Below are positions 1 to 12,265 of a stretch of DNA of 64,000 bases, in pieces. A program made the position numbers and the translations under genes. Source of the DNA: Stromatinia cepivora (Eukaryota; Ascomycota; Leotiomycetes; Helotiales; Sclerotiniaceae); contig RCTD01000006.1 in assembly GCA_014898415.1 (NCBI GenBank), positions 186,001 through 250,000 on the forward strand. The letters are read 5' to 3'. Position 1 is the stretch's first letter. Each line of letters starts with the position of its first letter. The notes beneath the pieces are model-generated. The model was not told the DNA's origin. It saw only the letters and a program-made list of their open reading frames with translations, and did no database searches.

Positions 1-2021
1 GGTCCCTCATATCTTTGGAGGATATGATCAGGCGGCAAGGCGGAGGAGAGAATAAGGTTAGATCTGCTGTTATCGCCAGGCAGCTCATGCGCATGAGCCA
101 GAGACTAGATCCGGCATCTTGGGCCAATGGTTCGAAAAAAGTCAACGGAGTTACAAATGGTGCTGTTGGAAACAAAGGCCATAATACTAGGGAAATCATA
201 GAGAAGTTCTCGGAGACCTTAGAAAAGGATCTGTTAAAACAGTTTGACAACAGTTATCGACGGCAGAACTTTGATGATATGCTCGAGTGTGCAAAGGTTC
301 TGCACGACTTCAATGGTGGATCTAGTGTCATTGGTACATTTGTCAATCAGCATCAATTTTTCATCGACCGAAGTCAACTCATTGCAGAGGAGGTCACAAC
401 CGATAATGAGACGTGGGAAATGTTGGCTGATCCTGACTCTGAACCTCCCGGGGTTGAACCTAGCTTACAGTCTCTCATTGATGAAATCAGAGCTGTCATG
501 CAAGAGGAATCTTTCATTATCAAACGGGCGTTTCCATTTTATGAAGTTGTCCTCATCAAATTTATCCAGCGCATATTTCAGCAATCTATTCAGCAGCGTC
601 TAGAGATGGTTCTTGAAAAGGCAGACACTATTTCTTCTCTAGCCTTCCTTCGATCGTTACATGCCTCCAGGACTTATATTAATAGCTTAATTGAAGACCT
701 CAAAGCGCACGGTCTTACAGAGCATCCCGAACCTTGCACAGCGCAAACTGCACAAAGTCTAGATCAGCAATTAGACGAACTATTCGTCCCATATCTGGTT
801 GGAAACTCGTACATCGATCGGGAGAGGAAAAGTCTAGAAGAACTTTTCTCTTCATTACTCTTCAAGTTCACTATTTACCACTCACGCCGAAAGAAGGTTC
901 CAACAGGTTTCATGGCTTCTTTGGCTCAACAGGGAAGTCAACTTTTATCATCGGCAAAGGATGCGTACATCGATCGCCTTGACTCATCTGAGCTCACTCC
1001 GACTCAGAAGGCTATGATGTTACGTGTTGCTGGTCTCAGGGATCTTGATAACAATAAGAATGAAATTGAAGTCACAGACGAAGATGGTGTGATCAGTGTC
1101 GCAAATGCCAAACGTATGCTTAAATGGCTCGCAGAAGGTGTGCGGCGAGCGTTGGAGATGGGAAGTGGAAGCGACACGCCTAAAGATGTCTCAGCTCTTC
1201 TGAATCTCCTGCTCAGCAGCATGGGTGAGGTGTATATCGAAACAGCTCTCGAGGCTGCTGCCGATCAAGCCGCCGCTCAAGAAAATATCAAAACCGAGCC
1301 TGATTTGGCCTACCTTCCTTGGGTGCAACCCGCGGTCATCATTACAAACATCATGTCACGCTTCATTAATACGGTACTCATACGCCTTGCAGAAACAAAT
1401 ACCACTGTTCGACGTGGAATGGAGTCACAAACTAAAGCAAGTGTGGAGAAAATTGAAAAGAAGGCTAACGATGTCATGCGCAGTACCATTACAGTGGTAT
1501 TGAATTGGATCACGAGGTTGTTGGCAGGCCAGAAAAAAACAGATTTTCGACCGAAGGATAGTGATCTCGGCTCGATCGAAACGTTACAAACCACGACCTG
1601 TCTTGCTATATGCAACTTTCTCCAGCGCGTGGCTAAAAACGCTGCGCAAGCTGTTGATGGACAAAACCTCGAGGTGTTTAGCTGTGAGCTGGCGATCAGT
1701 ATTCGAGACATGCTGTTCGAACACTTCAAAAAGTTTCAAGTGAATGCTACTGGTGGTTTGATGGTTACGAAAGATATTTCAAGCTATGTGTCCGCGCTGA
1801 AAGATTGGCCTTTAACGAAAGATATCATTATTGAAGTTGAGATCCTCAGCGACATTGGCAATTTGTTCATTGTCGGGGCAGAAGCTCTTAAAGAAAAATC
1901 GAGAGCTGTACTTGCTAGCGGTGCCAGCAAGAAGTTGCAAAAGGCAGACTTCAAAGCTTTTGTATTGAAGAGAGACGATTCGGGTAGCGTAGGAGTTCAA
2001 AGTGTGCTTGCAGGATTATGA
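1..2021 (+). CDS. SEC10: Exocyst complex subunit Sec10, 5'-truncated by the window edge
   Basis: Sec10 is a rod-like subunit of the octameric exocyst, which tethers secretory vesicles to the plasma membrane at sites of polarized growth such as hyphal tips. The reading frame is open from the first bases and has no stop before TGA at 2019-2021; the first in-frame ATG (24-26) lies mid-protein, so the true start is outside the window. About 670 residues are visible against roughly 800 or more for fungal Sec10, so the N-terminal part is missing. Recognisable Sec10 stretches include FVNQHQFFIDRSQL, the block around residues 150-200 with FIIKRAFPFYEVVL, and an alpha-helical C-terminal half. No intron is needed in the visible part. 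It is convergent with COX17, with 323 bp between the stops. The family call rests on remembered similarity; the related F-box protein recyclin also has a Sec10-like domain but no F-box can be checked here. Confidence 0.88.
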   Translation, partial: SLISLEDMIRRQGGGENKVRSAVIARQLMRMSQRLDPASWANGSKKVNGVTNGAVGNKGHNTREIIEKFSETLEKDLLKQFDNSYRRQNFDDMLECAKVLHDFNGGSSVIGTFVNQHQFFIDRSQLIAEEVTTDNETWEMLADPDSEPPGVEPSLQSLIDEIRAVMQEESFIIKRAFPFYEVVLIKFIQRIFQQSIQQRLEMVLEKADTISSLAFLRSLHASRTYINSLIEDLKAHGLTEHPEPCTAQTAQSLDQQLDELFVPYLVGNSYIDRERKSLEELFSSLLFKFTIYHSRRKKVPTGFMASLAQQGSQLLSSAKDAYIDRLDSSELTPTQKAMMLRVAGLRDLDNNKNEIEVTDEDGVISVANAKRMLKWLAEGVRRALEMGSGSDTPKDVSALLNLLLSSMGEVYIETALEAAADQAAAQENIKTEPDLAYLPWVQPAVIITNIMSRFINTVLIRLAETNTTVRRGMESQTKASVEKIEKKANDVMRSTITVVLNWITRLLAGQKKTDFRPKDSDLGSIETLQTTTCLAICNFLQRVAKNAAQAVDGQNLEVFSCELAISIRDMLFEHFKKFQVNATGGLMVTKDISSYVSALKDWPLTKDIIIEVEILSDIGNLFIVGAEALKEKSRAVLASGASKKLQKADFKAFVLKRDDSGSVGVQSVLAGL

Positions 2022-2344
2022 TACCACAACCCGAAATGGATGTAAATTGGAAAAGGGAGGCGTTCGGGCATAAGCAGGGAAACGAGCATGATTAAAAGTC
2101 ATCTATATGGGTGGCCTTTTGTCCGTCGTTATGATTGTCTGTAAAAATGTACAATATTACAAGAAAAATGTGTTTGCCACATATAATCTAATCAAACATA
2201 GAGTTGGGAAGTTCTTCGTGATCCTTCTATGAAACCTTCTACTTGATCGTTCTTAATCCGCAATCACTCTTTATAACGCCAGCACCACGCCCAAACTCCA
2301 TTGCAATTCTTTCGTATATCGTACACGACATCTCCGTCACTGGC

Positions 2345-2724
2345 TCATGGTAAATTGAACCCAAACCCAGCCATACAGGTCTTATATTTTTCAATCATAC
2401 TTGCACAAGCTACTTGTGGATCCTTGGCCGTGCTAAATAGCATACATTCGTCTCGAGCAGCTTTCTCATCTTTACAGACACAGCACGGCTTTTCCCCAAG
2501 ATCGACTTAGCTGATGTTCTAATCTGCCAATTATGTAAAAGAAAGGGCCTGTACCTTTGGTTTTGCAGAAGCTTCTCCAGCCGGTTTAAGATCCACGCCC
2601 ATATTTGCGCTGGTGGCCGGTGTAGCTAGTTTCGAAATCAATCATTTGCTCACTCAAAATTTGGGGCAAAAGACTTGGAGGCAAGGGGAAAAGACATACG
2701 AATGTTGATTGCAGATGCTGACAT
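2345..2724 (-). CDS. COX17: Cytochrome c oxidase copper chaperone Cox17 (three short exons)
   Basis: Cox17 carries Cu(I) in the mitochondrial intermembrane space to Sco1 and Cox11 for assembly of cytochrome c oxidase. Read on the minus strand, exons are 2724-2700, 2625-2555 and 2488-2345, giving 79 aa with consistent phases (1, then 0). The last exon holds PCCVCKDEKAARDEC, followed by CASMIEKYKTC and the GFGF tail. These show both halves of the twin CX9C motif, with the copper-binding CC pair directly after KPK, as in yeast Cox17. Donors are GTATGT (intron 1, 74 bp) and GTACAG (intron 2, 66 bp, acceptor AAG after a CTAAG branch). The last exon is certain; exon 1 (MSASAINI) is less so, because translation could instead begin at the ATG inside exon 2. 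It is divergent from RNA1, sharing about 405 bp of promoter, and convergent with SEC10. Confidence 0.88.
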
Positions 2725-3129
2725 GTTCATATGTCGAATATCGTCTTTTAGAAGGCTTTGTAAATAGTACATGTACACTTATCTATATTTTTGCCTCTCA
2801 ATTTATTTTCTTAGTCGAGTGCTTGTATTTTGACTTGTATTTGTATTTGTAAGAAAGCTCCAGAAATTCCATCCTCACGTTAACATCACGACATAATTTC
2901 GGACCGAGCGGCCGTCGATATCGGCGAAAAGTCTGTCCGGTTCCGTCAACCACTAAATTGGAATTAGCCTTTCTTGACCCTGAAGACCTGCAGCTGCAAC
3001 CCCACCACCAAAATATTGCCGCATCCATCAATTTCCAGAATCTGCAAATTAGACTTCTTACCTGCAAAATTTTGTTTTTTCCGTGTCGGTTTCGAAATTC
3101 GCCACATTTCCGCAAAGTCAAGGCTCGAG
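2725..3129. promoter_or_regulatory. Shared divergent promoter between COX17 and RNA1
   Basis: These 405 bp separate the two divergent start codons. No coding segment is visible. Open frames here on both strands are short and run into RNA1 exon 1 in other frames. A pyrimidine-rich stretch (about 3050-3080) precedes the RNA1 start. No specific factor site is claimed. Confidence 0.5.
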
Positions 3130-4503
3130 ATGGCTACCACATCGAAAATCTTCTCCCTGGAGGGAAAAGGGTTGAAGTTGGATTCCGCCGTGGATGTCGA
3201 GCCCCATATCAAATTGCTGAGGGAGATGAAATATGTGGAGGAAGTGAGATTTTTGGGAAATACCTTGGGTGTTGAGGCTTGTAAAGTGATTGGAGAGGTC
3301 TTGGCTGAGAAAACAAGTTTGAAGGTATGTCTGGTCCCTTCTCCGTCAACCTCTATCTAAATTCCTTCCAAGGGTATTATAGATATTATAGATGCATGTA
3401 CGGGGAGTCACTTATAGTTTGCTAACCTGTGAATCAAGGTTGCAAACTTGGCGGATATATTCACCGGTCGATTGCTTAACGAAATCCCACAAGCTCTTTC
3501 CTCCCTCCTTACCGCTTTACTCAAGCTCCCGAATTTGCATACGGTCAATCTGAATGATAATGCATTTGGACTCAATACTCAAGCCCCGCTCGTCGCATTC
3601 CTTTCTTCGCATACCCCACTTCAACATCTCATCCTGAATAACAACGGACTGGGACCTCATGCTGGTATCTTGATCGCAGACGCACTTAGCGCATTACACG
3701 CAAAGAAAGTCGAGGCCCGTGCTGCAGGAAAACGAGTACCGGATTTGGAAACTGTCATTTGTGGGCGCAATAGATTGGAGAATGGAAGTATGACAGCTTG
3801 GGCGAAGGCATACAGCTTGCATACTGGTGTAAAGAAGGTCAAGATGGTGCAGAATGGCATTCGACAGGAGGGAATCAGTCACTTGCTGAGTGAGGGCTTG
3901 AAATATGCAAGAGACATTGAGATTCTCGATTTACAGGACAATACCTTTACAATTACTGGTTCGAAGGCATTGGCCAAAGTTGTGGGAGGTTGGGCAAACA
4001 TCCAGGAGCTGGGGGTTGGAGATTCGTTGTTGGGTGGGAAGGGAAGTGTTCTTTTCGCAGAGGCATTAAAGAAGGGCAAGAACGACAAATTGGAAACTTT
4101 GAGGTTACAATTTAATGATATCGGGGTTAAGGGTCTGAAAAGTTTTACGGTTGCTGCCAAGGAGGCTCTACCAAATTTGAAGAAGATTGAATTAAATGGA
4201 AACAAATTCGACGAGGATCACGATTGCATTGTGGAGTTGAAGGAGTTGTTGGAGGAGAGAAAGGAGAAGTTTGCGGGTGATATAATTCTCGAGGATGAAT
4301 GGGGTCTCGACGAATTGGAAGATTTAGAAGGAGAAAGTGATGAGGAAAGCGAGGAGGAAGAGGGAGAGGAAGAACTCGAGGAGCAAAGAGAGAAATTGAT
4401 TAACGATGCAGAGGAGGCTCAAGAAGGAGAACCTGTTGCACAAAGAGAAGACGAGGATGTCGACGAACTTGCAAAAGTTCTCGGCAAAAACCTTCAAGTT
4501 TGA
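3130..4503 (+). CDS. RNA1: Ran GTPase-activating protein (RanGAP, Rna1)
   Basis: Rna1 stimulates GTP hydrolysis by Ran in the cytoplasm and so keeps the Ran gradient that drives nuclear transport. Exon 1 is 3130-3324 (65 codons) and exon 2 is 3439-4503, total 419 aa. The 114-bp phase-0 intron has a GTATGT donor, a GCTAAC branch site at 3421-3426 and an AAG acceptor. The join gives SLK/VANLADIFTGR, continuous with the conserved family sequence. The body is a leucine-rich-repeat crescent with landmark stretches LHTVNLNDNAFG, ICGRNRLENGSM, KMVQNGIRQEGI and LDLQDNTFT. Arg76 in FTGR matches the arginine proposed as catalytic in S. pombe Rna1 (Arg74). The C-terminus (residues about 335-400) is strongly acidic, as is typical. 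The first exon is missed if only long ORFs are read. Confidence 0.96.
3325..3438 (+). other. RNA1 intron
   Basis: This 114-bp phase-0 intron has the donor GTATGT, the branch site GCTAAC about 12 nt from the end and the acceptor AAG. Reading through it meets an in-frame stop at 3358-3360; removing it restores the conserved RanGAP sequence. Confidence 0.93.
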
Positions 4504-5344
4504 AAACGGTATTACGATTATGAATGATGGATTTTGGATGATTTTGGCGGAAATGCATTTTCAGGGGTTGGTATGGCCAAGGAATAGTTCGATTCGGAGG
4601 GGTGGAAAATTGTGAGGAAAGAAAAGAAGAGCATTTGGGAGGAACTCTTTGTGCATACCCCATCCATGTAGCTGATGCATAGCATGGTATAGTTGCTCTT
4701 TCTAAACGGAAGTTAGCGTTGAATGCATTCCCGCAAATAGATATTTTAGACAGACGAAGAATTCCATTTCTTTGCTATCAAATTGGGCCAGTATCATTTC
4801 TCATTGATGAATTGTCCTTTGGCATCTGGCGTAGAAGCATCTTCAAATACCCAAGATTTGCCCAATAAGATACTTACCAAAACCGTAAAAGGCTTTTCTC
4901 CATCATGTCATATGTCATGCCTGCCATACGATGCAGAACCCGGTAACTAATCAAGTGGAATTGAATATATATGATTTTCACCCGAATTGACTTTTTCAGT
5001 CCAGCCATCACTTCCACGCATCATCTAATTCACATGTTCTGATTATATATATCAAACCGCATGGAAATATTCATACACATGAGTTAGTCACTCATTCAAT
5101 GGCGTGGAAAGAACTTTTTCTAAATGTATAACTAAGATTTGATGATTCTGTGATGAATAATAGATAATGCTAATGAGATTCTACACTTAGGAGGTACCTC
5201 GGCTCTTACTCGCAAAGCGGGAGATTTGACTTTTTTCTTTCCTTTGTTAATATATGTATGTATGGCTTTTCATCCCGAATCTGAGTATTTCATAATCCTT
5301 TTTTGGTTATTTCCCTCTTCAAGCGATCTCTTTTATTTCTTTCA
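4504..5344. other. Intergenic, RNA1 3' side and SSU1 promoter
   Basis: These 841 bp lie between two genes in the same orientation. Sequence is AT-leaning, with short frames only; I see no splice-joined conserved protein on either strand. A pyrimidine-rich tract at about 5230-5345 immediately precedes the SSU1 start codon and probably lies in its leader. Confidence 0.5.
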
Positions 5345-7142
5345 ATGGATCCTTCTGGTGCTGGAACATGTGCTCAGATTGCTAGGCAGGATGGTAGTTC
5401 TAATGGTAACCGGAAGAAGAATGATAATGGTGGAAATATTCATGATCAGCTAGCTTTGGACGCATCGACGGGCGCAAAGGTGCTTGTCCCAGCGGATATG
5501 AAACTATCGAAAGAACAGACGGGATGGAGGAAAATAGTCAGAAATTTCACTCCTTCGTATGTAACTTTTAATTTCTTCCGCATCCTCAGTATTTGCTGGG
5601 GGGAAAAATCTCTGAAAATTGAGATTGCCACCCTCTTTCCCCTCCTCATCCCCAAATTCTGACATCCGAACTCCGTAGCTGGTTCTCTGTGACGATGGGC
5701 ACGGGAATCGTTTCTATCCTCTTACACAATCTCCCCTATAACGGCGCGTGGCTTAAATATATCTCCATCGTTATATTTGTGCTTAATATCTTCCTCTTTT
5801 GTACATTTTTACTCGTTTCCCTGTTGCGATATATACTATATCCGCAAATTTGGAAAGCTATGATACGGCATCCTGCGCAATCGCTTTTCTTGGGTACGTT
5901 CCCGATGGGACTGGCGACGATTGTTAATATGATTGTTTTTGTTTGTGTGCCGGCTTGGGGGCCGTGGGTTGTTCATTTGGTGAGTTTAGTATACTTGGAA
6001 AATCTGGGGTATTTGGGTGGTAGAGTAACTAGAGACTAATTGTGTGTGATGAAGGCTTGGGCTCTGTGGTGGGCAGATGCAGTTATCTCTGTAGCGACCT
6101 GTTTCTATCTCCCTTTCGTAATGTAATTTTTCTCCTCCCTCGAATTATACAAACCATGCCGCTAATCTTCATCCCAGCATGTCCCTTCATACAGTTGAAC
6201 TCTCCACCATGACTGCTGCATGGCTTCTCCCAATTGTCGCTCCAATTGTCGCATCTGCTTCAGGAGGCATTGTCGCTTCCGTTCGTAAGTAGATTCCATT
6301 TTTGTTTTCCTGATACCGTATTATCCACATACATCTAGTATTTTCATCATTTGCAGTTTCTTTGCTTTTCAAAGCAACTTACAATTCCATCCACCCCTTA
6401 AACCCCTATTTCCAACAAACAAACAATAACTAACATCCCAATCTCAGTCCCGAACCCACAACACGCCCTCTGGACTCTCGTCATTTCCTACATCCTCTTC
6501 GGCACCGGTTTCCCCCTCGCAATGACCATCCTAGTAATCTACTTCCAACGCCTAACCGTCTACAAACTTCCCCCACGAGAAGTAATCGTCTCTGTCTTCC
6601 TCCCCCTCGGCCCATTAGGCCAAGGCGGTTTCGCCCTCATGCAGCTAGGAAAAGTATCACTCACCCTTTTCCCCCTCACCCACACTCTCCCCTTTGTCCC
6701 CTCTCCCGGCCCCATCCTCTACACCCTCGGCTTTCTCTTCGCGCTCATAATGTGGGGTTTCGGTCTCCTCTGGTTATTCTTCGCCCTTGCATCGATTTCC
6801 CGCTCGCGCTTTCCCTTCAATATGGGCTGGTGGGGATTTACATTCCCACTGGGTGTTTTTACCGTTTCCACGGCTATGATTGGGGAGGAAATCCCGTCGA
6901 GGTTTTTTAGGATCCTAGGAACGGTGTTTAGTGTCTGTGTGACGGGATTGTGGGTAATGGTTGCGGTAGGGACGGTCAAGAAGGCGATTTGGGGCGGTCT
7001 CATTTTTGCGCCTTGTTTGAAGGATGTAGAGGGTGCGGAGAGGGAAGCGAGGGAACATTTTGAGGGTGTGAGGGGGAAGAAGAATAAGGTGGAAAGGGAT
7101 GCGCATTTACAGAGGAGATTGGAGGATTCAAATCCGGTTTGA
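5345..7142 (+). CDS. SSU1: Sulfite efflux pump, Ssu1 type (TDT family)
   Basis: Ssu1 proteins export sulfite across the plasma membrane and give sulfite resistance; in some fungi sulfite secretion also helps reduce keratin disulfides. Five exons: 5345-5556, 5679-5979, 6055-6122, 6178-6284 and 6448-7142, total 460 aa, nearly the same length as yeast Ssu1 (458). All junctions are GT-AG with consistent phases; donors are GTATGT, GTGAGT, GTAATT and GTAAGT, and branch sites include GACTAAT and CTAAC. Splicing gives FTPSWFSVTMGTGIVS, the family's N-terminal signature, then FLGTFPMGL, WALWWADA and FGTGFPLAM, with about ten hydrophobic segments. The tail (residues about 420-460) is charged and cytosolic. 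Introns fall between membrane-segment blocks, so only fragments are visible as long ORFs. Other TDT carriers (malate, tellurite) are the main alternative, but the sequence is closest to the Ssu1 branch. Confidence 0.92.
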
Positions 7143-8179
7143 GGGTTAGTGTGCCGCGGTTTTTGGGATACGTATCTCTGTTTTCTTGGAGATTGATTCA
7201 AATTCCATCAGTTTGTATTATAAGTGTATTTCACTTTTCACTTACGCATCAATGTAATGAATGTAATGTAATATCACAAATAGCAGACCATATAATAAAT
7301 CCAAATCAAATCAAATCATTCATCAAACCAGAAAAATTCTAATAAAACACAAGTAAGGAGACACAGATGCACAATCCATCACCTCAACATTCTTGAGCAC
7401 TCGGAGCTACACCCGTACAGAAGATCTAGTATAATGGATAAGTATATACCCCGGCATCATCACCATATACATAGAAACACTGCTAAACTCAACAATAGAC
7501 AGTTTAGCAATACTGGATGAATATCAATCTAGTATTTACTGGCGTTTGTCAAGTAAGATCTTATATTCACCAGCCTCTATCATATCCCATCCCCCTTTAT
7601 TCCTATAGCAAAAATATTAATATCAACAACCACTTCAAAATGTTAGAATAAATCTCCCATCATAGCTAGTATAGATATAAGTACGTATCTCATTATTGCA
7701 ATTCATGATCAAATCTCGTTTATAGAGGGGAAAACTAATAGATACTTAAGTAAGGATTTCAAATTTTAAAGATTAGTTTGGATTCGAGTATATTTATAGA
7801 TTGTGATGTTGGGTTATTGTGATGTGATTTTTTGTTTATTGTTCAGCTTGATGTTGGGGTTAGGGTTAGGGTGAGGATGTGTGATGTGTGACGTATTGGG
7901 TGGTTTTATTATATATACTATATATTGAAATGATGGTGTAGTGTGGTATTGTGTTTTGTGATTGAATGCTCGGGTAGGTGTTGGGTATTTAGTAGATATA
8001 TAACTTCCATATTTTAGACTTGATCTTTGGATCAGAGCTCTCTTTTCTTTTGACAGGTAAGTATGGTAGTCGATGCTTGGTATTTACACTCACACTCACA
8101 CTTTTCCCACCATCTAAATTGCTACTAGGAAATGAATAGATGAGAAGACTAGAACTAAAACTAGAACTCGAACTAAAAC

Positions 8180-8245
8180 AAGAAAAAGGAGTAAGAAAAA
8201 GGAGTAAGAAAAAGGAGTAAGAAAAAGGAGTAAGAAAAAGGAACA
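8180..8245. repeat. 13-bp tandem repeat (AGAAAAAGGAGTA unit)
   Basis: About five near-identical head-to-tail copies of a purine-rich 13-mer. The repeat is the source of a low-complexity Phe/Leu/Ser-rich frame on the minus strand, which is not a gene. Confidence 0.9.
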
Positions 8246-8391
8246 AGAAGTGAAAGAAAAATCTCTTCCATTCATTCATTCTACTATATCTTGATCTCCT
8301 CAATTTACATTTGCATTTATATCTCTATTCACCTCCTCACCTCCTAACCTCCCATTTCCCCATTTCATTTCCTTCATTCCATCATTTCCAC

Positions 8392-8432
8392 CACTCAAGA
8401 CTCAAGACTCAAGACTCAAGACTCAAGACTCA
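8392..8432. repeat. 7-bp tandem repeat (CTCAAGA unit)
   Basis: Five to six consecutive copies of CTCAAGA lie about 150 bp from the preceding purine-rich repeat. Confidence 0.9.
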
Positions 8433-11400
8433 ATTAAACATATCATTTAAATAGACATCTTCATATACTTTATACATGATCTGACTGACCCCCTTATCTA
8501 CAGAATAATCCTTTAAAATAGAAGGTTTTGTATTTATATTTCCTCCTCTTCCTTCGGAAGAAAAAGCTCTAATATTTTTATTTTGTGCATAACTAGAAGG
8601 TGAAAAGACGCTTTTATTCATTCCCAGAGTGGAACACGTTAAAAGACAAAAACTCGTAGTATCTTTCATTCTGAAGGTCGAAAGATCAAGACTCCTATAA
8701 TTGTATAAATATAAATTTTTATTCATGGTTTTCATTTAATTTTTTTGAACCGTACAGCCCGTTCTCAGCGCTCGAATTGGGTAGGGAAGACTCAAACAAT
8801 ATAATAATACAACAATGCAACTTTTTAAATGGGCGATATCTCGAAGAGAATGAGTGTGAGTATACTGAGTATCTATCTTGTTATGAATATCTATAATAAA
8901 TGTACTCTACTCTACTCTACTCTCGAGAAGTATATGAATATGTTTTGTGATTAAGTTAAGAATAGAATGGAGATTTATAGTATGTATATATATGGTGAAT
9001 ATAGCGATGAAAACCCTATATTGTACACACCATTGGCATATCGCATGGTCCGCGTAGCCTTAGCTATAGTTAGATCAAATCGATTATGAATTTACTACTA
9101 CTACTATAGCGATGAAAATATATATGTGTAATGGAAACAGGAGATTTATGGCTAGTACTAATGATATCTACTCAGAAATCTACACGAACAACGAGCTAAG
9201 TAAGTGTACAATCGTAATTTCAAGTTCGCCCATATTCAGCTCCTTTATCTCCTATCCTTTCCTTTAATTATTCACATATCCATCCACCTGCTTTCCAACT
9301 ATCCCACATGCTCCATCGCTGGAACAAGCGAATCATCATCCATTTTCCTATCTATGTATCCATACAGACGGAAGTGATAGTATCATCGAATGATTCTTGA
9401 TATCTGTAAAGTCGATGCTTTCTTTCTAGGATGTCGCTAGGTAGCGTATCTTTATTCCTTTCAAAAGCTGATGATATGGATTGGAGTGCGAGGGGTTTCT
9501 TTTACTGTTTCTGAGGTTTGCGAACTCGTCTTGGAAGTGTCAAGGTTGGTAATGAGAGGAGGATAGGAAAGGAAAGGATAGGACTGAAGGGGAGTAAGGA
9601 GTGAGTGTCAAAGGGTGAAGCATGAAGGTAGAAGTTGAGAATCAGGGGAAAAGTGAAAAGAGAAGCGAAGAATGAAGACAAGTGAATTGAACAGAATTGA
9701 AGGATGAGACGAAAATGAAGTGACTATTCGCCTCAGTGGACCAAATAAAATTAAGAAAAGCATATCCTTGATTACCAATGATTTCTGACCATTGCGAAGC
9801 CTTTCAGAATCAAATCGACGATGCAGCCATCAACACATGGCTTAGAAATTTACTCTTCTACTTTGTGGAACTGATAAACAACGTCATGTATGGACGTAAC
9901 TAAAGTCCGATCCGACTTCCATAATCGGAGATGATCAAATCTGTTTTGCATTCAATGACAAAAGAACCGGCACAAATCAGCATGAAATCCAAGAAATTCA
10001 ACAAATGTATTCGTGTATATCTTGGACTGAATGTGAAGAAGTCTGGAACATACCTCGAAAATGATGAAAGTCCTTGGTATACGTTACTTACGTTACTTTC
10101 GGACATGTACGGAGTGATTATGGTTGTTCAAATATCATTTGACGATTAGATATGGTTTCGCTTCAAGACTTGTCTAACATTGATAGGACCACTCTGTGAT
10201 CTAGATTTTATTGTCCGCGTTGAAGAAATCACAAACACGTGTAATTTAACTTATTCCCCAATCGGAACAATTTTGACAACTTTGTCAGCGCACAGTTGTA
10301 CAAAGTGATCTCCATATGTCTTAGAAGTAGTATTTTGAAGCTAATCTTAAAGTCAACCTCGATCAACAAAGGGGGGACCTTTGAAATGATGCGGGCTGGC
10401 TACTAGTCTCGGCCATCAAGGAATCAGGTTAAATCGGCAAAAGGTACCAAGAAACAAATTCTTTGAATATTCACGTGCTAGAGAGTAAACGAGGTGAAGG
10501 GGATGGTCTGGGCTCTCCTCCACAATCTTAAGAAGACCCCTACGGAGTGATAGTGACATCAACTCTCATTTCTCATTCTTTATCAAACTTTCGGACGGTA
10601 TGGAAAGCACAGATGATTAGGTGATTAAGCGCCAGGTACCCGGAACAAACCCTATAGCCTTCTATATGAATCATGAGACCTAACCACAGCGCGTATTACC
10701 ATATCAGAATTTTATCTTAGTCGCTGAATGAGAGGAAAGAAGTGTGATATTGGATGTTGATTGGCTGTAGGCGGAACCGAAGCCATTAAAATTGGATCAA
10801 CACTAGCCATCCCATGAGACTAGTTGATATTGAAAGTATGAAATTGATAGTGCGTTTTCAGAGAGTACATAATTCTGCGAACGAGTGGTGGTGGACTACT
10901 TGCATCTGCTGGACGCTTGAACGCTGACACGACATTATGCAGTGGTGAGGGGAGACTACCGGCAGAGGCGTGGAGACCACAGGGGAGATATTGCATGGAA
11001 GCGCTAGAAGATTAATAAGGGAAATAAAATATGTGCACTCCCGTGCCGTTACTGTGCGAGAGGAGTGGGATTGACATTATTCGGACATTTTCCGAGAATA
11101 CCCCACTCGGACAGCAAAGAAACGTTGTATTATCTGTATCACCAAAAATTCAATAAGACGAAAATGTACGCTCACACAGGTAGATGAATGTAGAAAGAAC
11201 AGGGAGGATCAAAATCTTCAACGGGACCCTCGGAAATGATATCAATGAAGAATGCAGAGTGTAGTATTTCATTGTAGTATGGCAGCAGCATAAAGCAGCG
11301 TAAGATCAGATTGGTAGGTGATGTGTTATTGAACTTTCAATAAACGCAACCAACAGTGAAGATGTGATGTTTGGTTAGATATTGTAACTGAAGTAAAGGG

Positions 11401-11686
11401 ACGTGGATTTCTGATGATGGTAGGCGTCATTTACCAACGAGTGGAACAATTCGATGTAACATTAATTTAACATGGAATATGAATTTCATTTCCTTCGACC
11501 AAAGTTTTAATGGTTCTTCATCTTAATCCGGACTGATTGTATGCAAAGGGTAAAAATAGGCTGAAGATTGAAGCATGTGAATGTCAGCGGGGGAACTTGC
11601 TGATGTGATGATGATGTGATGTCTATGCGGCAAAGTGGCCGGCCCTCCCGCTCACTCGTGATAATATTTTAAGGCTAAGCAAGAGG

Positions 11687-11742
11687 GAAGAGGAAAGAGG
11701 AAAGAGGAAAGAGGAAAGAGGAAAGAGGAAAGAGGAAAGAGA
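11687..11742. repeat. 7-bp purine tandem repeat (GAGGAAA unit)
   Basis: Seven or so copies of a purine-only heptamer, with imperfect edges. Confidence 0.9.
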
Positions 11743-12229
11743 AAAGATCCATCTAAAAAGCAAAGAATCAGAACCAACGGAACGGTCACAATTTCCAAAA
11801 TAAGGAGTTTTTAATCTTTTCGGCCCTATGGTGGCTTCACACGCGCAGATGAAAAAAAAATCATCAGGAAAAATGATTGGAAAGGAATCCAAAAAAAATA
11901 ATCCAAAAAGGGAATTATCAATGCTCATATCCACCAGTGATAAAATAGTATGAAGCTGAATTTTTTGATTGATTGATATTTTGGTCTGAATTTTTGTGAT
12001 ACCCATATGATTTCAAAATGGCTTGGTAAATTTCTTTTATGTGCAAGCAAGCAACTGGAGACAACCTTTTGCGGGCAACGGGCAGCAGGATGCATTACTT
12101 GTTATTGAATCTGTTGACATCAAGCACTATGCAGCATAGCACAATATCTAATAGTGAGACAGAACGTTTTACGATGATACAATTTCCAATTTCTTTCTTA
12201 CCACACTTTCGTTTCTTGATACCCAACCC

Positions 12230-12265
12230 AACCTTTCCAACCTTTCCAACCTTTCCAACCTTTCC
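12230..12265. repeat. 9-bp tandem repeat (AACCTTTCC), four copies
   Basis: Four perfect consecutive copies, followed by a degraded fifth (AACCCCTCC). The repeat creates a run of TFP tripeptides in one frame and an apparent KVG run on the other strand; neither is credible coding sequence. Confidence 0.92.

Noticed and set aside
7857..7871. Telomere repeat
   Set aside because: There are only about two TTAGGG units, in the interior, with no further array; it may be chance.
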